Origin: Duncaniella muricolitica
GTDB lineage: Bacteria; Bacteroidota; Bacteroidia; Bacteroidales; Muribaculaceae
Assembly (NCBI GenBank): GCA_025808375.1
Contig: CP061009.1
Coordinates: 310,001 to 374,000 of the forward strand
Direction: 5' to 3'
DNA length: 64,000 nucleotides
Positions 8,126 to 20,060 of the stretch are shown here, one piece after another (the stretch's first letter is position 1; each line of letters begins with the position of its first letter). A model generated the notes under the pieces. That model did no database searches and was not told where the DNA came from. It saw only the letters and a list, made by a program, of their open reading frames with translations. The position numbers and the translations under genes are program-made.

Positions 8126-9046
8126 ATGAAAGTTCTCATAGCTACCGAAAAGCCGTTTGCCGCCGTTGCGGTCGACGGTATGCGTGAAGTCATCGAGGGG
8201 GCCGGTGCCGAACTCGTGCTTCTCGAGAAATATACCGATAAGGCTGACCTTTTGGCTGCCGTGGCTGATGTCGATGCTCTTATCATTCGTTCCGACAAGG
8301 TTGATGCCGAAGTGCTTGATGCAGCCCGTAATCTCAAAATAGTTGTGCGTGCCGGTGCCGGTTATGACAATATCGACCTTGCCGCTGCCACAGCCCATGG
8401 CGTAAGCGCGCAGAATACTCCCGGTCAGAACTCCAACGCTGTAGCCGAACTCGTGTTTGGCCTCGCCGTAATGATGTGTCGCAACATGTATAACGGCACT
8501 TCCGGCTCGGAACTCAAGGATAAGACTCTTGGCATCCAGGCCTTCGGACAGGTTGGCCGTAATGTGGCCCGCATAGCCCGCGGCTTCGAAATGAGTGTCT
8601 CGGCTCTCGATCCTTTCTGCCCCGATGCGGTAATGGAAGAGGCCGGAGTGACCCCCGTGCAAAGCGTGGAGCAGCTCTATCGTGAGAATAAAGTGGTGTC
8701 GATTCATATTCCCGCCACTCCCGAGACCCGAGGCTCCATCGGTTACGACCTTATAGCCTCTATGCCCAAAGGCGGTCTGCTTATCAATACCGCACGCAAA
8801 GAGGTTATTGATGAAGAGGGTCTGATACGTGCTCTCGATGCCCGTCCCGATCTCAAATATGCTGCCGACGTGGCTCCTGAGCGTGCTGCCGAAATCAAAG
8901 AGCGTTTTGGCGACCGCGTGTTCTTTACACCCAAGAAAATGGGTGCGCAGACTTCCGAGGCCAATATCAATGCCGGTATTGCTGCCGCCCGTCAGGTTAT
9001 AGCCTTCCTCACCACAGGCGAAGACCGCTTCCGCGTAAACAAATAG
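8126..9046 (+). CDS. serA: D-3-phosphoglycerate dehydrogenase, type III (Lys-type, no ACT domain)
   Basis: A 306-residue NAD-dependent 2-hydroxyacid dehydrogenase catalysing the first step of serine synthesis. The protein ends after the nucleotide and substrate domains, so it lacks the C-terminal ACT domain that gives serine feedback in E. coli SerA. Two features are unusual. The dinucleotide loop reads AFGQVG, with Ala for the first Gly. The TPH(I/L)G active-site His is replaced by TPKKMGAQT (Lys near 270-271). A Lys in this place defines the short type III enzymes of Bacteroidetes and Entamoeba. Paired with serC one base upstream. Confidence 0.9.
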   Translation: MKVLIATEKPFAAVAVDGMREVIEGAGAELVLLEKYTDKADLLAAVADVDALIIRSDKVDAEVLDAARNLKIVVRAGAGYDNIDLAAATAHGVSAQNTPGQNSNAVAELVFGLAVMMCRNMYNGTSGSELKDKTLGIQAFGQVGRNVARIARGFEMSVSALDPFCPDAVMEEAGVTPVQSVEQLYRENKVVSIHIPATPETRGSIGYDLIASMPKGGLLINTARKEVIDEEGLIRALDARPDLKYAADVAPERAAEIKERFGDRVFFTPKKMGAQTSEANINAGIAAARQVIAFLTTGEDRFRVNK

Positions 9047-9105
9047 TCTTCCCGGCTGTCGGCAAGATTATATATTCCCCGCAGATAACGCATAACCAAT
9101 AGTGA

Positions 9106-9146
9106 ATTAATCGGAGTGTGAATCATTCATGCTCCGATTAATTTTT
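9106..9146 (+). terminator. Terminator after serC-serA
   Basis: An 11-bp stem (ATTAATCGGAG paired with CTCCGATTAAT at 9132-9142) is followed by TTTTTG. It lies about 60 bases after the serA stop and separates the serine operon from the rRNA promoters. Confidence 0.8.
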
Positions 9147-9375
9147 GTTAATGGCATTTGGTGGTTATATACTCATGCGCCTCGTTGCAAAAAGTGCTTC
9201 CTCGGTAGCGGAGAAAATTGTAGATAGGCCTGCAAATCTTATCCCAAGAAAAATGGCAGAAAAAGCGTGTGCGGGAGTGTTTGGTGTATTAAATTGATAC
9301 TCAAATGTATATAAAATGTTGTCAAAAGCGAGCCCTAAAATAAGTGTTAAATAAGTGTTAAAATAGGTATGAAAA

Positions 9376-9407
9376 TTTGGAGGATAAGTGGAAAGTGTCT
9401 ACCTTTG
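9376..9407 (+). promoter_or_regulatory. rRNA operon promoter P1
   Basis: TTTG at 9376-9379, 20 bases, then TACCTTTG at 9400-9407. The surrounding bases (TTTGGAGGAT ... TCTACCTTTGCA) are nearly repeated at the tRNA-Val promoter at 37866-37897, so both stable-RNA units use the same extended promoter form. The 9147-9375 stretch before it holds no recognisable gene. Confidence 0.8.
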
Positions 9408-9524
9408 CACTCGCTTTTGAGAAGCACCCCTCACAGCGGTGAGGCGGTTAAAAAGGAATAACGCTGGCAAGTATCTCAAAGTTGAGATGGAAATGTTAAA
9501 ACGATGTTAAAAATTCGTTAAAGA

Positions 9525-9556
9525 TTTGCAGGAATGAAAAATTGTTCATAACTTTG
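9525..9556 (+). promoter_or_regulatory. rRNA operon promoter P2
   Basis: A second ideal pair, TTTG at 9525-9528 and TAACTTTG at 9549-9556, also 20 bases apart, about 150 bases downstream of P1. Together they give tandem rRNA promoters. The remaining leader (9557-9819) runs to the 16S gene and should contain processing and antitermination signals. Confidence 0.75.
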
Positions 9557-9819
9557 CAGGACATTTCGCAAGAGTTTTTCCGAATACCTCGGAAGCGCGG
9601 AAAGAGCACATTGAAAGAATTACAATAGACAAGATAGAAAGTAGTACAAGAGTCATTATTAATAATAGGTAATGATGTTCTCAAGTCAATTCTGAATATC
9701 CATATAGATTCAGCGTCCACAGGGCCGCAAAGGACAGACCGCCGAGCGAAAGCAACAACAAATGAAACTTTTGTTTGTCGCATTTTGATTTTTGAAAGAA
9801 AAAGAAAAATAGATAAACA

Positions 9820-11351
<1,532 letters not shown>

Positions 11352-11514
11352 CTGGAGCCGACGGAAGTCGCCGCGCGACAAGCGCGGATGAACGGTCACG
11401 GACACTGAAGGAAATTCAGACATGACAGGAGAATATGACTCTCACAGAGTCCTCTTGACTGCTTTCTCGACGTCTATTGCCTTACAACGTATGCGCTGTG
11501 GCGTCATACGGTGA

Positions 11515-11588
11515 GGGGGATTAGCTCAGCTGGCTAGAGCACCTGCTTTGCAAGCAGGGGGTCAACGGTTCGAATCCGTTATTCTCCA
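11515..11588 (+). tRNA. tRNA-Ala (anticodon TGC) in the 16S-23S spacer
   Basis: A 74-base cloverleaf: acceptor GGGGGAT pairs with ATTCTCC and includes the G3-U70 pair that identifies tRNA-Ala. Anticodon loop CTTTGCAAG carries TGC, and the T-arm contains GGTTCGAATCC. CCA is not encoded. It is the only tRNA in this spacer; the tRNA-Ile gene that usually precedes it is absent. Confidence 0.95.
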
Positions 11589-11592
11589 CACA

Positions 11593-11624
11593 TTAAGAGA
11601 GGACATTGACATACTGGAAAGCGA
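11593..11624 (+). other. left half of the 23S processing stem
   Basis: TTAAGAGAG (11593-11601) and GGAAAGCGA (11616-11624) are complementary to CTCTCTTAA (14846-14854) and TCGCTTTCC (14832-14840) beyond the 23S 3' end. This brings both flanks of 23S together in the long stalk normally cut by RNase III. Seen in sequence; the processing role is inferred. Confidence 0.6.
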
Positions 11625-11784
11625 GCGTGATTCTACAGAAGTAAGAATCGCGTGAAGCAAATCAAACACAACGAGTAACAATCATAAAAAACGAATCACT
11701 GAGGCTCGAGGCCGTCGAAGCGCAAGCATAGGCGGACGAAAAGTCAGGTATGTGACACCGATTGTAACCAAGTAAAAAGGTCAT

Positions 11785-14690
<2,906 letters not shown>

Positions 14691-14901
14691 GGAGACATCC
14701 CTTAAAACATGTAAGAATAAAAGCTACAAAATAGCGACTTGGCTACAAGGCAGTCCATACGGACAGATCGTTCAAGAAAGCCTTGGGTCGACGAAGTGAT
14801 ACGTAGATTGTTGCAATGAGTGAATGATTTGTCGCTTTCCGGACACTCTCTTAACCTTATACAGCGCGTCGGTCAGGTACCGACAGCGACTGCGAACAAG
14901 C

Positions 14902-15010
<109 letters not shown>

Positions 15011-15013
15011 TCC

Positions 15014-15054
15014 GTCCGCCCGGACTCCTGCACAGGAATCCGGGCGGACTTTTT
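15014..15054 (+). terminator. rRNA operon terminator
   Basis: A perfect 11-bp GC-rich stem (GTCCGCCCGGA with its complement ending at 15049) and TTTTT directly after. It begins within a few bases of the 5S 3' end. Confidence 0.9.
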
Positions 15055-15065
15055 ATCCCATCCCC

Positions 15066-15121
15066 CCATCCCCCTGGAGGAGATACAAAAGCCTCATAAG
15101 CACGATAAGAAACAAAAGTTT
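15066..15121 (-). repeat. dispersed intergenic repeat, copy A
   Basis: Read on the minus strand, this stretch contains AACTTTTGTTTCTTAT, then GCTTATG, then CTTTTGTATCTCCT, then GGGATGGGG. The same blocks in the same order and spacing occur on the plus strand at 35044-35107, with about five mismatches over the 46-base core. The copy sits between the rRNA terminator and the IS remnant. No coding potential is seen from 15055 to 15226. Confidence 0.7.
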
Positions 15122-15226
15122 TTAGAGGAGATGATTTCCGTTAGTAGTATAAAAATAACATATATATTGGATCAGCAGCAAAACCCGGTTGAATTGTTAA
15201 AAAACTATCCGAGTTAAAAAATATTT

Positions 15227-16206
15227 TTAGGCGCATAGTTTTGATAGCCGGAAAAGGAAGAATGGAATGTCTGTCACGCCACGGAACTGGCATCGGAATG
15301 CTTTGACTTTGGCATTGAACGATTCGGCACCTGCATTTGTGGAACGGTTTATGAAGTAGTTCAATATTGTGTCATAGTGGTTTCGGAATGTCTCTGTGAC
15401 AGTGCGGAACTGGCCGCCGTCCATTTCATCCACTTTGTTGTACCATCGTGCCAGATTAAGGCGTGCCGTGTCTTTGTCCACCTTTTGGTTGAATATGTCT
15501 GTCAGATCCATTGCCAGGTCGTAGGCCCTTTTCAATTCCGGATAGAACTCAAAGATGATGTCGGCTCGCCACTGCTGGGAGCGTGTCCACTTCGAGGGAT
15601 GCTTGGTCAGGATATATTTCGCTCTGGCAAGCAGCTGTTTGCGTGTATCCCCGTTGGCGTAGCGGAACGGTACATAAGCCGTGCCAGCCTTGCGGCAACG
15701 TGCAATTTCTTCGTTCTCCATATCACGAACCATCCATCGCAGGGGATATGCGCAGTTCGTCGATTGCGTCATAATAGAGCTTTATGAACATGGAACCGGT
15801 CGTTGGTGACGGTCGCTTTGGGAAATGATTGCGGGCGATAAGCATCATGGACGATGACAAGTCGAGAGTTATCTCGCTGACTGTTTTACGTCTGGCAAGT
15901 GGTATTTTCTCAAGTACGGCTATGACGGTCTCGGCTTTTGTGCCGCGTATGGCAGCTACAAGTGCGCCTCTGCCTCCGTGAGCGTCACGGTTGGTCACAA
16001 AAGTATAGAGTTCCCCGCAGCTGAGAGAAGACTCGTCGATGGCCAGATTTGGTCCGATATTATGCGGATAGATAATGTATTCTTCTGCGTGATCAAGTTG
16101 CCTCCAGCTCCGGTAGTCGCTGAATATTTCCTTGTATTGTCTTGACAGACCGGCTCCGTTTACACCGTAATGCGCTCCTATCGAACGGATACTTTCCGGT
16201 GTTGAT
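15227..16206 (-). pseudogene. ISAon1-like DDE transposase, frameshifted
   Basis: The catalytic subunit of an ISL3-type element. Reading all frames, the three acidic residues can be traced: LAIDESSLSCG (first Asp, near 16040), TVTNDRFHVHK (second Asp, near 15800) and STNAGAESFNAKVKAF (Glu, near 15310). They lie in three different frames. One base is missing after FPK near 15826, the frame returns near 15780, and another shift near 15750 is needed to join DELRI to RWMVRDMENEE. At least three shifts mean the gene cannot make transposase without improbable recoding. Bases near 15750-15830 would be worth checking for sequencing error, but decay is simpler. Confidence 0.8.
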
Positions 16207-16554
16207 TCAATACGCCTCTTTTAAAAAAGCTACGAACTCAGGGGTCAGGCGTGAGCCTTCTTCCGTCAGATCGTAGTCGTAGGTGAAGATACTTCCGTCC
16301 TCCGTGTCTCGCCATTTCCTTCGCCTGATATGCAGAAAGACGGCTTTGCCGCGTATGGGGAAATCCTGGATCACGCGTTCATCTGTAAAACCGTATTCCC
16401 TTACCGTTCCTTTTTTATAGTCCTCGCGTGACATGTAACCGCGCTCGTCGAGCCAGTAATCCAGTCGCTCTGCCGACTCTTCATAGTTGACAAACTCAAA
16501 GTTTTCCGTGATAATATCCGGAAAGATTGTACGTAATACTTGCCATTGTTTCAT
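16207..16554 (-). CDS. ISAon1-family N-terminal transposition protein
   Basis: A 115-residue protein that resembles the accessory first frame of ISAon1-type elements, beginning MKQWQVLRTIFPDI and containing the W/R-rich block HIRRRKWRDTEDG. It is intact, unlike the transposase that follows. Its stop overlaps the start region of the second frame, and a run TTTTTTAAAAG lies just before the stop, as often at IS frame junctions. The downstream frame lacks a good ATG. Without the partner this protein is probably not functional for movement. Confidence 0.7.
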   Translation of the reverse strand: MKQWQVLRTIFPDIITENFEFVNYEESAERLDYWLDERGYMSREDYKKGTVREYGFTDERVIQDFPIRGKAVFLHIRRRKWRDTEDGSIFTYDYDLTEEGSRLTPEFVAFLKEAY

Positions 16555-16705
16555 ACTGCAAAGTTCGATATACTTTCTCTTTTTAACAACCGCTTTTTTA
16601 CATTGACCCTATATATTCAAACCTATCCTTATCTGATAAGCGTTGTAAATATATGAATAAATAAGTTAATGATAGTTAAATAATTGGGGGGGGTGATTTT
16701 TGTCG

Positions 16706-16713
16706 TACATTTG
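16706..16713 (+). promoter_or_regulatory. -7 element for the exported-protein cluster
   Basis: TACATTTG with ATTG 19 bases upstream (16682-16686 region). It would give a leader of about 125 bases before the ATG at 16845. The rest of 16611-16844 shows no gene. Confidence 0.5.
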
Positions 16714-16844
16714 CTGACATATTCAATGTATAACCCCGACTATTTGAATGTTTTATACAGTGCTTTAATCAGTTCCGTCATGGGGTAGGCGGTAGAATCT
16801 TAATCAAAGAGTTGTGCCCGACACGTATTTAAGGGTATTGTTTG

Positions 16845-17363
16845 ATGAGAAGAATTTTCCTCTTGTTGACCGCAGTGTTTACAATGGGTGCGCTCAGCGT
16901 TTCTGCGCAGAAAAAAGGAAGTGTTGCTATTTTTGAAGAAGCGAGTGCACGCGAGGCCACTCCCAATGTCGCAGTGTTTGTATTCCCACAGATATGTGAC
17001 CTAAACATGATTTCAAAGACTCGAGTGGACTATGGCCCCTATGATTTCGCTTTAGCCAAGGATCTCAATACTCTTACAAACCAGGAGCTTGAAAATGTAA
17101 AGACTCGTGCATTACAGAAGGCATGCCGTCTCTCGGGAGCTGACCTGATAATTGAGCCGCTCTACACCTCGACAGTATATGATAAGGATAATAAGACTAT
17201 ATGGGTGAGTCTTTCTGGATACCCTGCCAGTTATGTGAATTTCCGCTCTTTAAAACCTACCGATATAGATATGATTCGCGCCCTCTATCCTAATGGTGTC
17301 CATGGCATACAGCAGCAGAATGCCGGCACTGTAGTAACAACTGCCACCGAGGGAACCAAATAG
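16845..17363 (+). CDS. exported protein, unknown function
   Basis: A 172-residue protein with a clear signal peptide (MRRIFLLLTAVFTMGALSVS, cleavage after AQ). The mature part contains NVAVFVFPQICDLNMIS and GADLIIEPLYTSTVYDKDNK, suggesting a compact alpha/beta domain with a conserved GADLIIEP turn that recalls small Bacteroidales proteins in which a similar phrase precedes a strand pair. No lipobox. I chose the ATG at 16845 rather than the TTG directly before it. It leads a run of three exported proteins. Function unknown. Confidence 0.75.
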   Translation: MRRIFLLLTAVFTMGALSVSAQKKGSVAIFEEASAREATPNVAVFVFPQICDLNMISKTRVDYGPYDFALAKDLNTLTNQELENVKTRALQKACRLSGADLIIEPLYTSTVYDKDNKTIWVSLSGYPASYVNFRSLKPTDIDMIRALYPNGVHGIQQQNAGTVVTTATEGTK

Positions 17364-17423
17364 TAAAATCTAAGTTTGAAAAATAATACATCAATCATTA
17401 AACATTAAAATTCTTTTATCGTA

Positions 17424-18008
17424 ATGAAAAAGTTATTTGTTTTTATTGTCGCAGCCATGGCTGTTCTCTCTGCGTCTGCTCAGATGCGCACCAGCCGTAC
17501 CTTTACAAAGACAAAGTCCAATACTGAGTGGATTTTGCGTGTTGGCCCCAGCATCAACAGCATTACAGGTATAGATGGACTCAACAGCAAGGTTGGCTTT
17601 GATGTAGACATTGCCTTTAATAAGTCGTTTGGTCAGAGTCCGCTTTACTGGGGTATGGAACTCGGTATTGGAACTCGCGGTTTTGGTTCTGACCTTGAAT
17701 ATGACGGCGAGGAGTATGGTATGACTGCTTATGACATCAAGTGGTCGCCGTTTACTATTGGATATAAGTATGCCATTACCGAGGATTTTAAACTTGATCC
17801 GCATGTCGGGGCATACGCACTCTATGATTTTGCCACAAGCAATGATTATGAGTTTGATAATAAATTTGATGTAGGTCTGCAGGCTGGTCTTGGTTTTTGG
17901 TACAAGCGTGTCAATCTTGATTTTATGTATCAGTTTGGTTTTGTCAATGTCGGTGATGATGCCGGTAAGACAGGCAATTTCCTGATACGAGTAGGTTACA
18001 GGTTCTAA
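17424..18008 (+). CDS. outer-membrane beta-barrel protein (porin-like family)
   Basis: A 194-residue protein with a signal peptide (MKKLFVFIVAAMAVLSASAQ) and alternating hydrophobic strands rich in aromatic residues. It ends in NFLIRVGYRF, whose C-terminal Phe is a typical Bam recognition signal. Strand-like segments include EWILRVGPSINSI, YWGMELGIGTRG and DVGLQAGLGFWYKRVNLDF. The size suggests an 8-stranded barrel of the OmpX/PorT-like class. It sits 60 bases after the first exported protein and may share its transcript. No substrate can be named. Confidence 0.8.
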   Translation: MKKLFVFIVAAMAVLSASAQMRTSRTFTKTKSNTEWILRVGPSINSITGIDGLNSKVGFDVDIAFNKSFGQSPLYWGMELGIGTRGFGSDLEYDGEEYGMTAYDIKWSPFTIGYKYAITEDFKLDPHVGAYALYDFATSNDYEFDNKFDVGLQAGLGFWYKRVNLDFMYQFGFVNVGDDAGKTGNFLIRVGYRF

Positions 18009-18034
18009 ATACATAGTCAGTCATCATACGGAAT

Positions 18035-18841
18035 ATGCTTCGTAAATCCATATTATTGCTATTGGTATCCTGTATGGCGTCGGTCTGCTGGGGGCTGGAT
18101 ATAAAGGGGCTCACCAGAAAGAAGGACAAAACGCCTGATATTGACATTGTGACATGGCTTGGACAGGAGGTCTCCGGTCTGCCTAATGATGTGGATGGGG
18201 TGAAGATATTCCGCCCCAATACTATCGGAGATGACGGACGGATAAGGGTTGACGGAAATGTCGCACTCCCGGCCAAAAAACAATCGCAAGGTTTCATTGC
18301 TGCCTATATTTATGCCAGTGATAATCTTGGGGATGCTGATAGAATTGATGCTGTGGACTATGACGGAAAGAGTTTCTCAGTATATCGCGAAATACGTGAG
18401 GGTGAATATAAGGATGCTGCAGTGTATCGTTTTGTTACCGACTATGTGTTTAGCGACGGGAAAATGTCATTTTCGACTTATGATATAAATATAGAGTATA
18501 AGGAGAAAGGCATATTACCGCGTAAGATTAGCATTGAGAAGTTCAAACCAGCCACTAATGAGCGGCATCGCGAACTGTCCGAGGGGTTCAGCCTGGCCAA
18601 TTCGATTTTAATTGATGATATGGCCGAAGCTGCGCTTGAGGCCAAGCCGGTCGATGTGACACATTGGACTGACATCAAAGCCGGCAAGATAGTCAAAGGA
18701 ATGAATGAAACCGAGGTACGTCTCATAAGCGGCGCGCCACGCAGCGTAAGTCCGTTGGGCGAGAGCACGCAATGGATGTACACTAATGATTTCATAATCA
18801 TATTTACTGACGGCATTGTCAGCAATGTGATACAGGACTGA
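18035..18841 (+). CDS. exported protein with a BamE/SmpA-like C-terminal segment
   Basis: A 268-residue protein with a signal peptide (MLRKSILLLLVSCMASVCWG). The body is not recognised. The last 60 residues, with WTDIKAGKIVKGMNETEVR followed by LISGAPRSVSPLGESTQWMY and FTDGIVSNV, look like a SmpA/BamE-type fold: a short helix with GM(N/T)xxEV, a G-x-P turn, then strands ending in a description of the output. That domain usually mediates protein contacts at the outer membrane. There is no lipobox at the cleavage site. It follows the barrel gene by 26 bases and is probably in the same operon. Confidence 0.7.
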   Translation: MLRKSILLLLVSCMASVCWGLDIKGLTRKKDKTPDIDIVTWLGQEVSGLPNDVDGVKIFRPNTIGDDGRIRVDGNVALPAKKQSQGFIAAYIYASDNLGDADRIDAVDYDGKSFSVYREIREGEYKDAAVYRFVTDYVFSDGKMSFSTYDINIEYKEKGILPRKISIEKFKPATNERHRELSEGFSLANSILIDDMAEAALEAKPVDVTHWTDIKAGKIVKGMNETEVRLISGAPRSVSPLGESTQWMYTNDFIIIFTDGIVSNVIQD

Positions 18842-18882
18842 CATACCACGTCATCAGACGGGGAATTTTAGCATTATGTTTC

Positions 18883-18917
18883 GGGCCCGCGCCACTGAGT
18901 ATGCGGGTCCGTTTTTA
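18883..18917 (+). terminator. terminator after the exported-protein cluster
   Basis: Stem GGGCCCGC (18883-18890) with GCGGGTCC (18903-18910), one G-U pair, followed by GTTTTTATTG. It lies 40 bases after the stop at 18841. Confidence 0.75.
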
Positions 18918-18926
18918 TTGTTTTAA

Positions 18927-18967
18927 GTTAACGGTCATTGCCGTTAACAAAAAAATAAGTATCTTTG
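18927..18967 (+). promoter_or_regulatory. lpxD promoter with an overlapping palindrome
   Basis: TATCTTTG at 18960-18967 with ATTG at 18937-18940 (19-base spacing) forms the promoter of the lipid A genes. A perfect 8-bp inverted repeat, GTTAACGG (18927-18934) and CCGTTAAC (18941-18948), brackets the -33 element, as an operator would. It has no T-run, so it is not a terminator. Confidence 0.55.
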
Positions 18968-19031
18968 CGCTGAAATTGGGTAATTATACCTGTTTTTATC
19001 ATTAATACCCGACAGCACAGCCAATTTTATA

Positions 19032-20057
19032 ATGGAACTTACTGCTAACCAACTTGCCGCCCTCGTGCATGGAGATGTCGAAGGTGACGGTGAAGTGAAA
19101 GTGGGCACATTTGCCAAAATTGAAGAAGGCCAGCCCGGTGCTCTTTCGTTTCTTGCCAATCCCAAATATACTCACCATATCTACACCACGGACTCGTCGG
19201 TGGTGCTTGTGAAACGCGACTTTGTGGCCGAACAGCCTGTCAAAGCCACCCTTATCCGTGTGGATGATCCTTATGCCACCATCGCCCGACTTCTTGAGAT
19301 GGTGCAGGAGATGACCCGTGTGGTCAAGAAGGGGGTCGAGCAGCCCAGCTATGTGGCCGAGGGTGTGGTAATACCCGAGGATGCTTATGTCGGAGCCTTT
19401 GCATATATTGGCAAAGGTGCCGTTATCGGAGCAGGAGCCAAAATCTATCCCCACACTTATGTGGGTGACGGATGTGAGGTGGGCGACGAGTCCATTCTCT
19501 ATTCGGGTGTCAAGGTGTATGACGGATGCCGTATAGGCAAGAGATGTATACTTCACTCGGGTGCAGTGATTGGTGCCGACGGATTTGGATTCGCACCTGT
19601 CGACGGTCGTTATGAAAAGATACCTCAGACCGGCAATGTCATCATCGAGGATGACGTGGAGATCGGAGCCAATACGACCATCGACCGCGCCATGATGGGT
19701 TCGACCCGCATATGCAACGGAGTGAAGCTCGACAATCTCATACAGATAGCCCACAACTGCTCGGTGGGTGACAATACGGTCATGGCGGCACAGGCTGGAG
19801 TGGCCGGTTCGGCCAAGATAGGACGGCAGTGTATGGTTGGCGGACAGGTAGGCATCGTAGGCCATATCTCGCTTGCCGACGGCACTCAGATAGGAGCGCA
19901 GAGCGGTGTCAACCGTGCCACCAAGCCGGGTGAACGTATCATGGGCTCACCGGCTGTCGAGATGGGCGAGTATGCCCGCGGACTTGTCTATGCCAAGCGT
20001 CTGGGCAAACTCTTCGAGCAGGTAAAGACAATCGAAAAAGAAATAAAGAAACCATAA
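19032..20057 (+). CDS. lpxD: UDP-3-O-acyl-glucosamine N-acyltransferase
   Basis: A 341-residue left-handed beta-helix acyltransferase, third step of lipid A synthesis in the cytoplasm, acylating the 2-amino group of UDP-3-O-acylglucosamine. An N-terminal uridine-binding domain (to about 100) contains GALSFLANPKYTH. Hexapeptide repeats follow from about 110, with the acyl-carrier/active-site region around LHSGAVIGADGFGFAP and the catalytic His expected in IQIAHNCSVGDN. Normal length. First of three Lpx genes separated by 3 and 11 bases. Confidence 0.95.
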   Translation: MELTANQLAALVHGDVEGDGEVKVGTFAKIEEGQPGALSFLANPKYTHHIYTTDSSVVLVKRDFVAEQPVKATLIRVDDPYATIARLLEMVQEMTRVVKKGVEQPSYVAEGVVIPEDAYVGAFAYIGKGAVIGAGAKIYPHTYVGDGCEVGDESILYSGVKVYDGCRIGKRCILHSGAVIGADGFGFAPVDGRYEKIPQTGNVIIEDDVEIGANTTIDRAMMGSTRICNGVKLDNLIQIAHNCSVGDNTVMAAQAGVAGSAKIGRQCMVGGQVGIVGHISLADGTQIGAQSGVNRATKPGERIMGSPAVEMGEYARGLVYAKRLGKLFEQVKTIEKEIKKP

Positions 20058-20060
20058 TAT

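Larger units (their letters stand above)
15227..16610 (-). mobile_element. decayed ISAon1-like insertion sequence
   Basis: Two-gene element inserted between the rRNA operon and the exported-protein cluster, about 1.4 kb. The right end may be near 16610, where the sequence reading into the element is GGGTCAATGTAAAAAA, plausible as a terminal inverted repeat. I could not find a matching left end, so the left edge given is only the end of the coding part and the element may be truncated there. Confidence 0.65.

Noticed and set aside
16207..16240. Programmed -1 frameshift (TTTAAAA) joining the two IS frames
   Set aside because: The downstream frame is +1, not -1, relative to the first; the heptamer would lead into the wrong frame.
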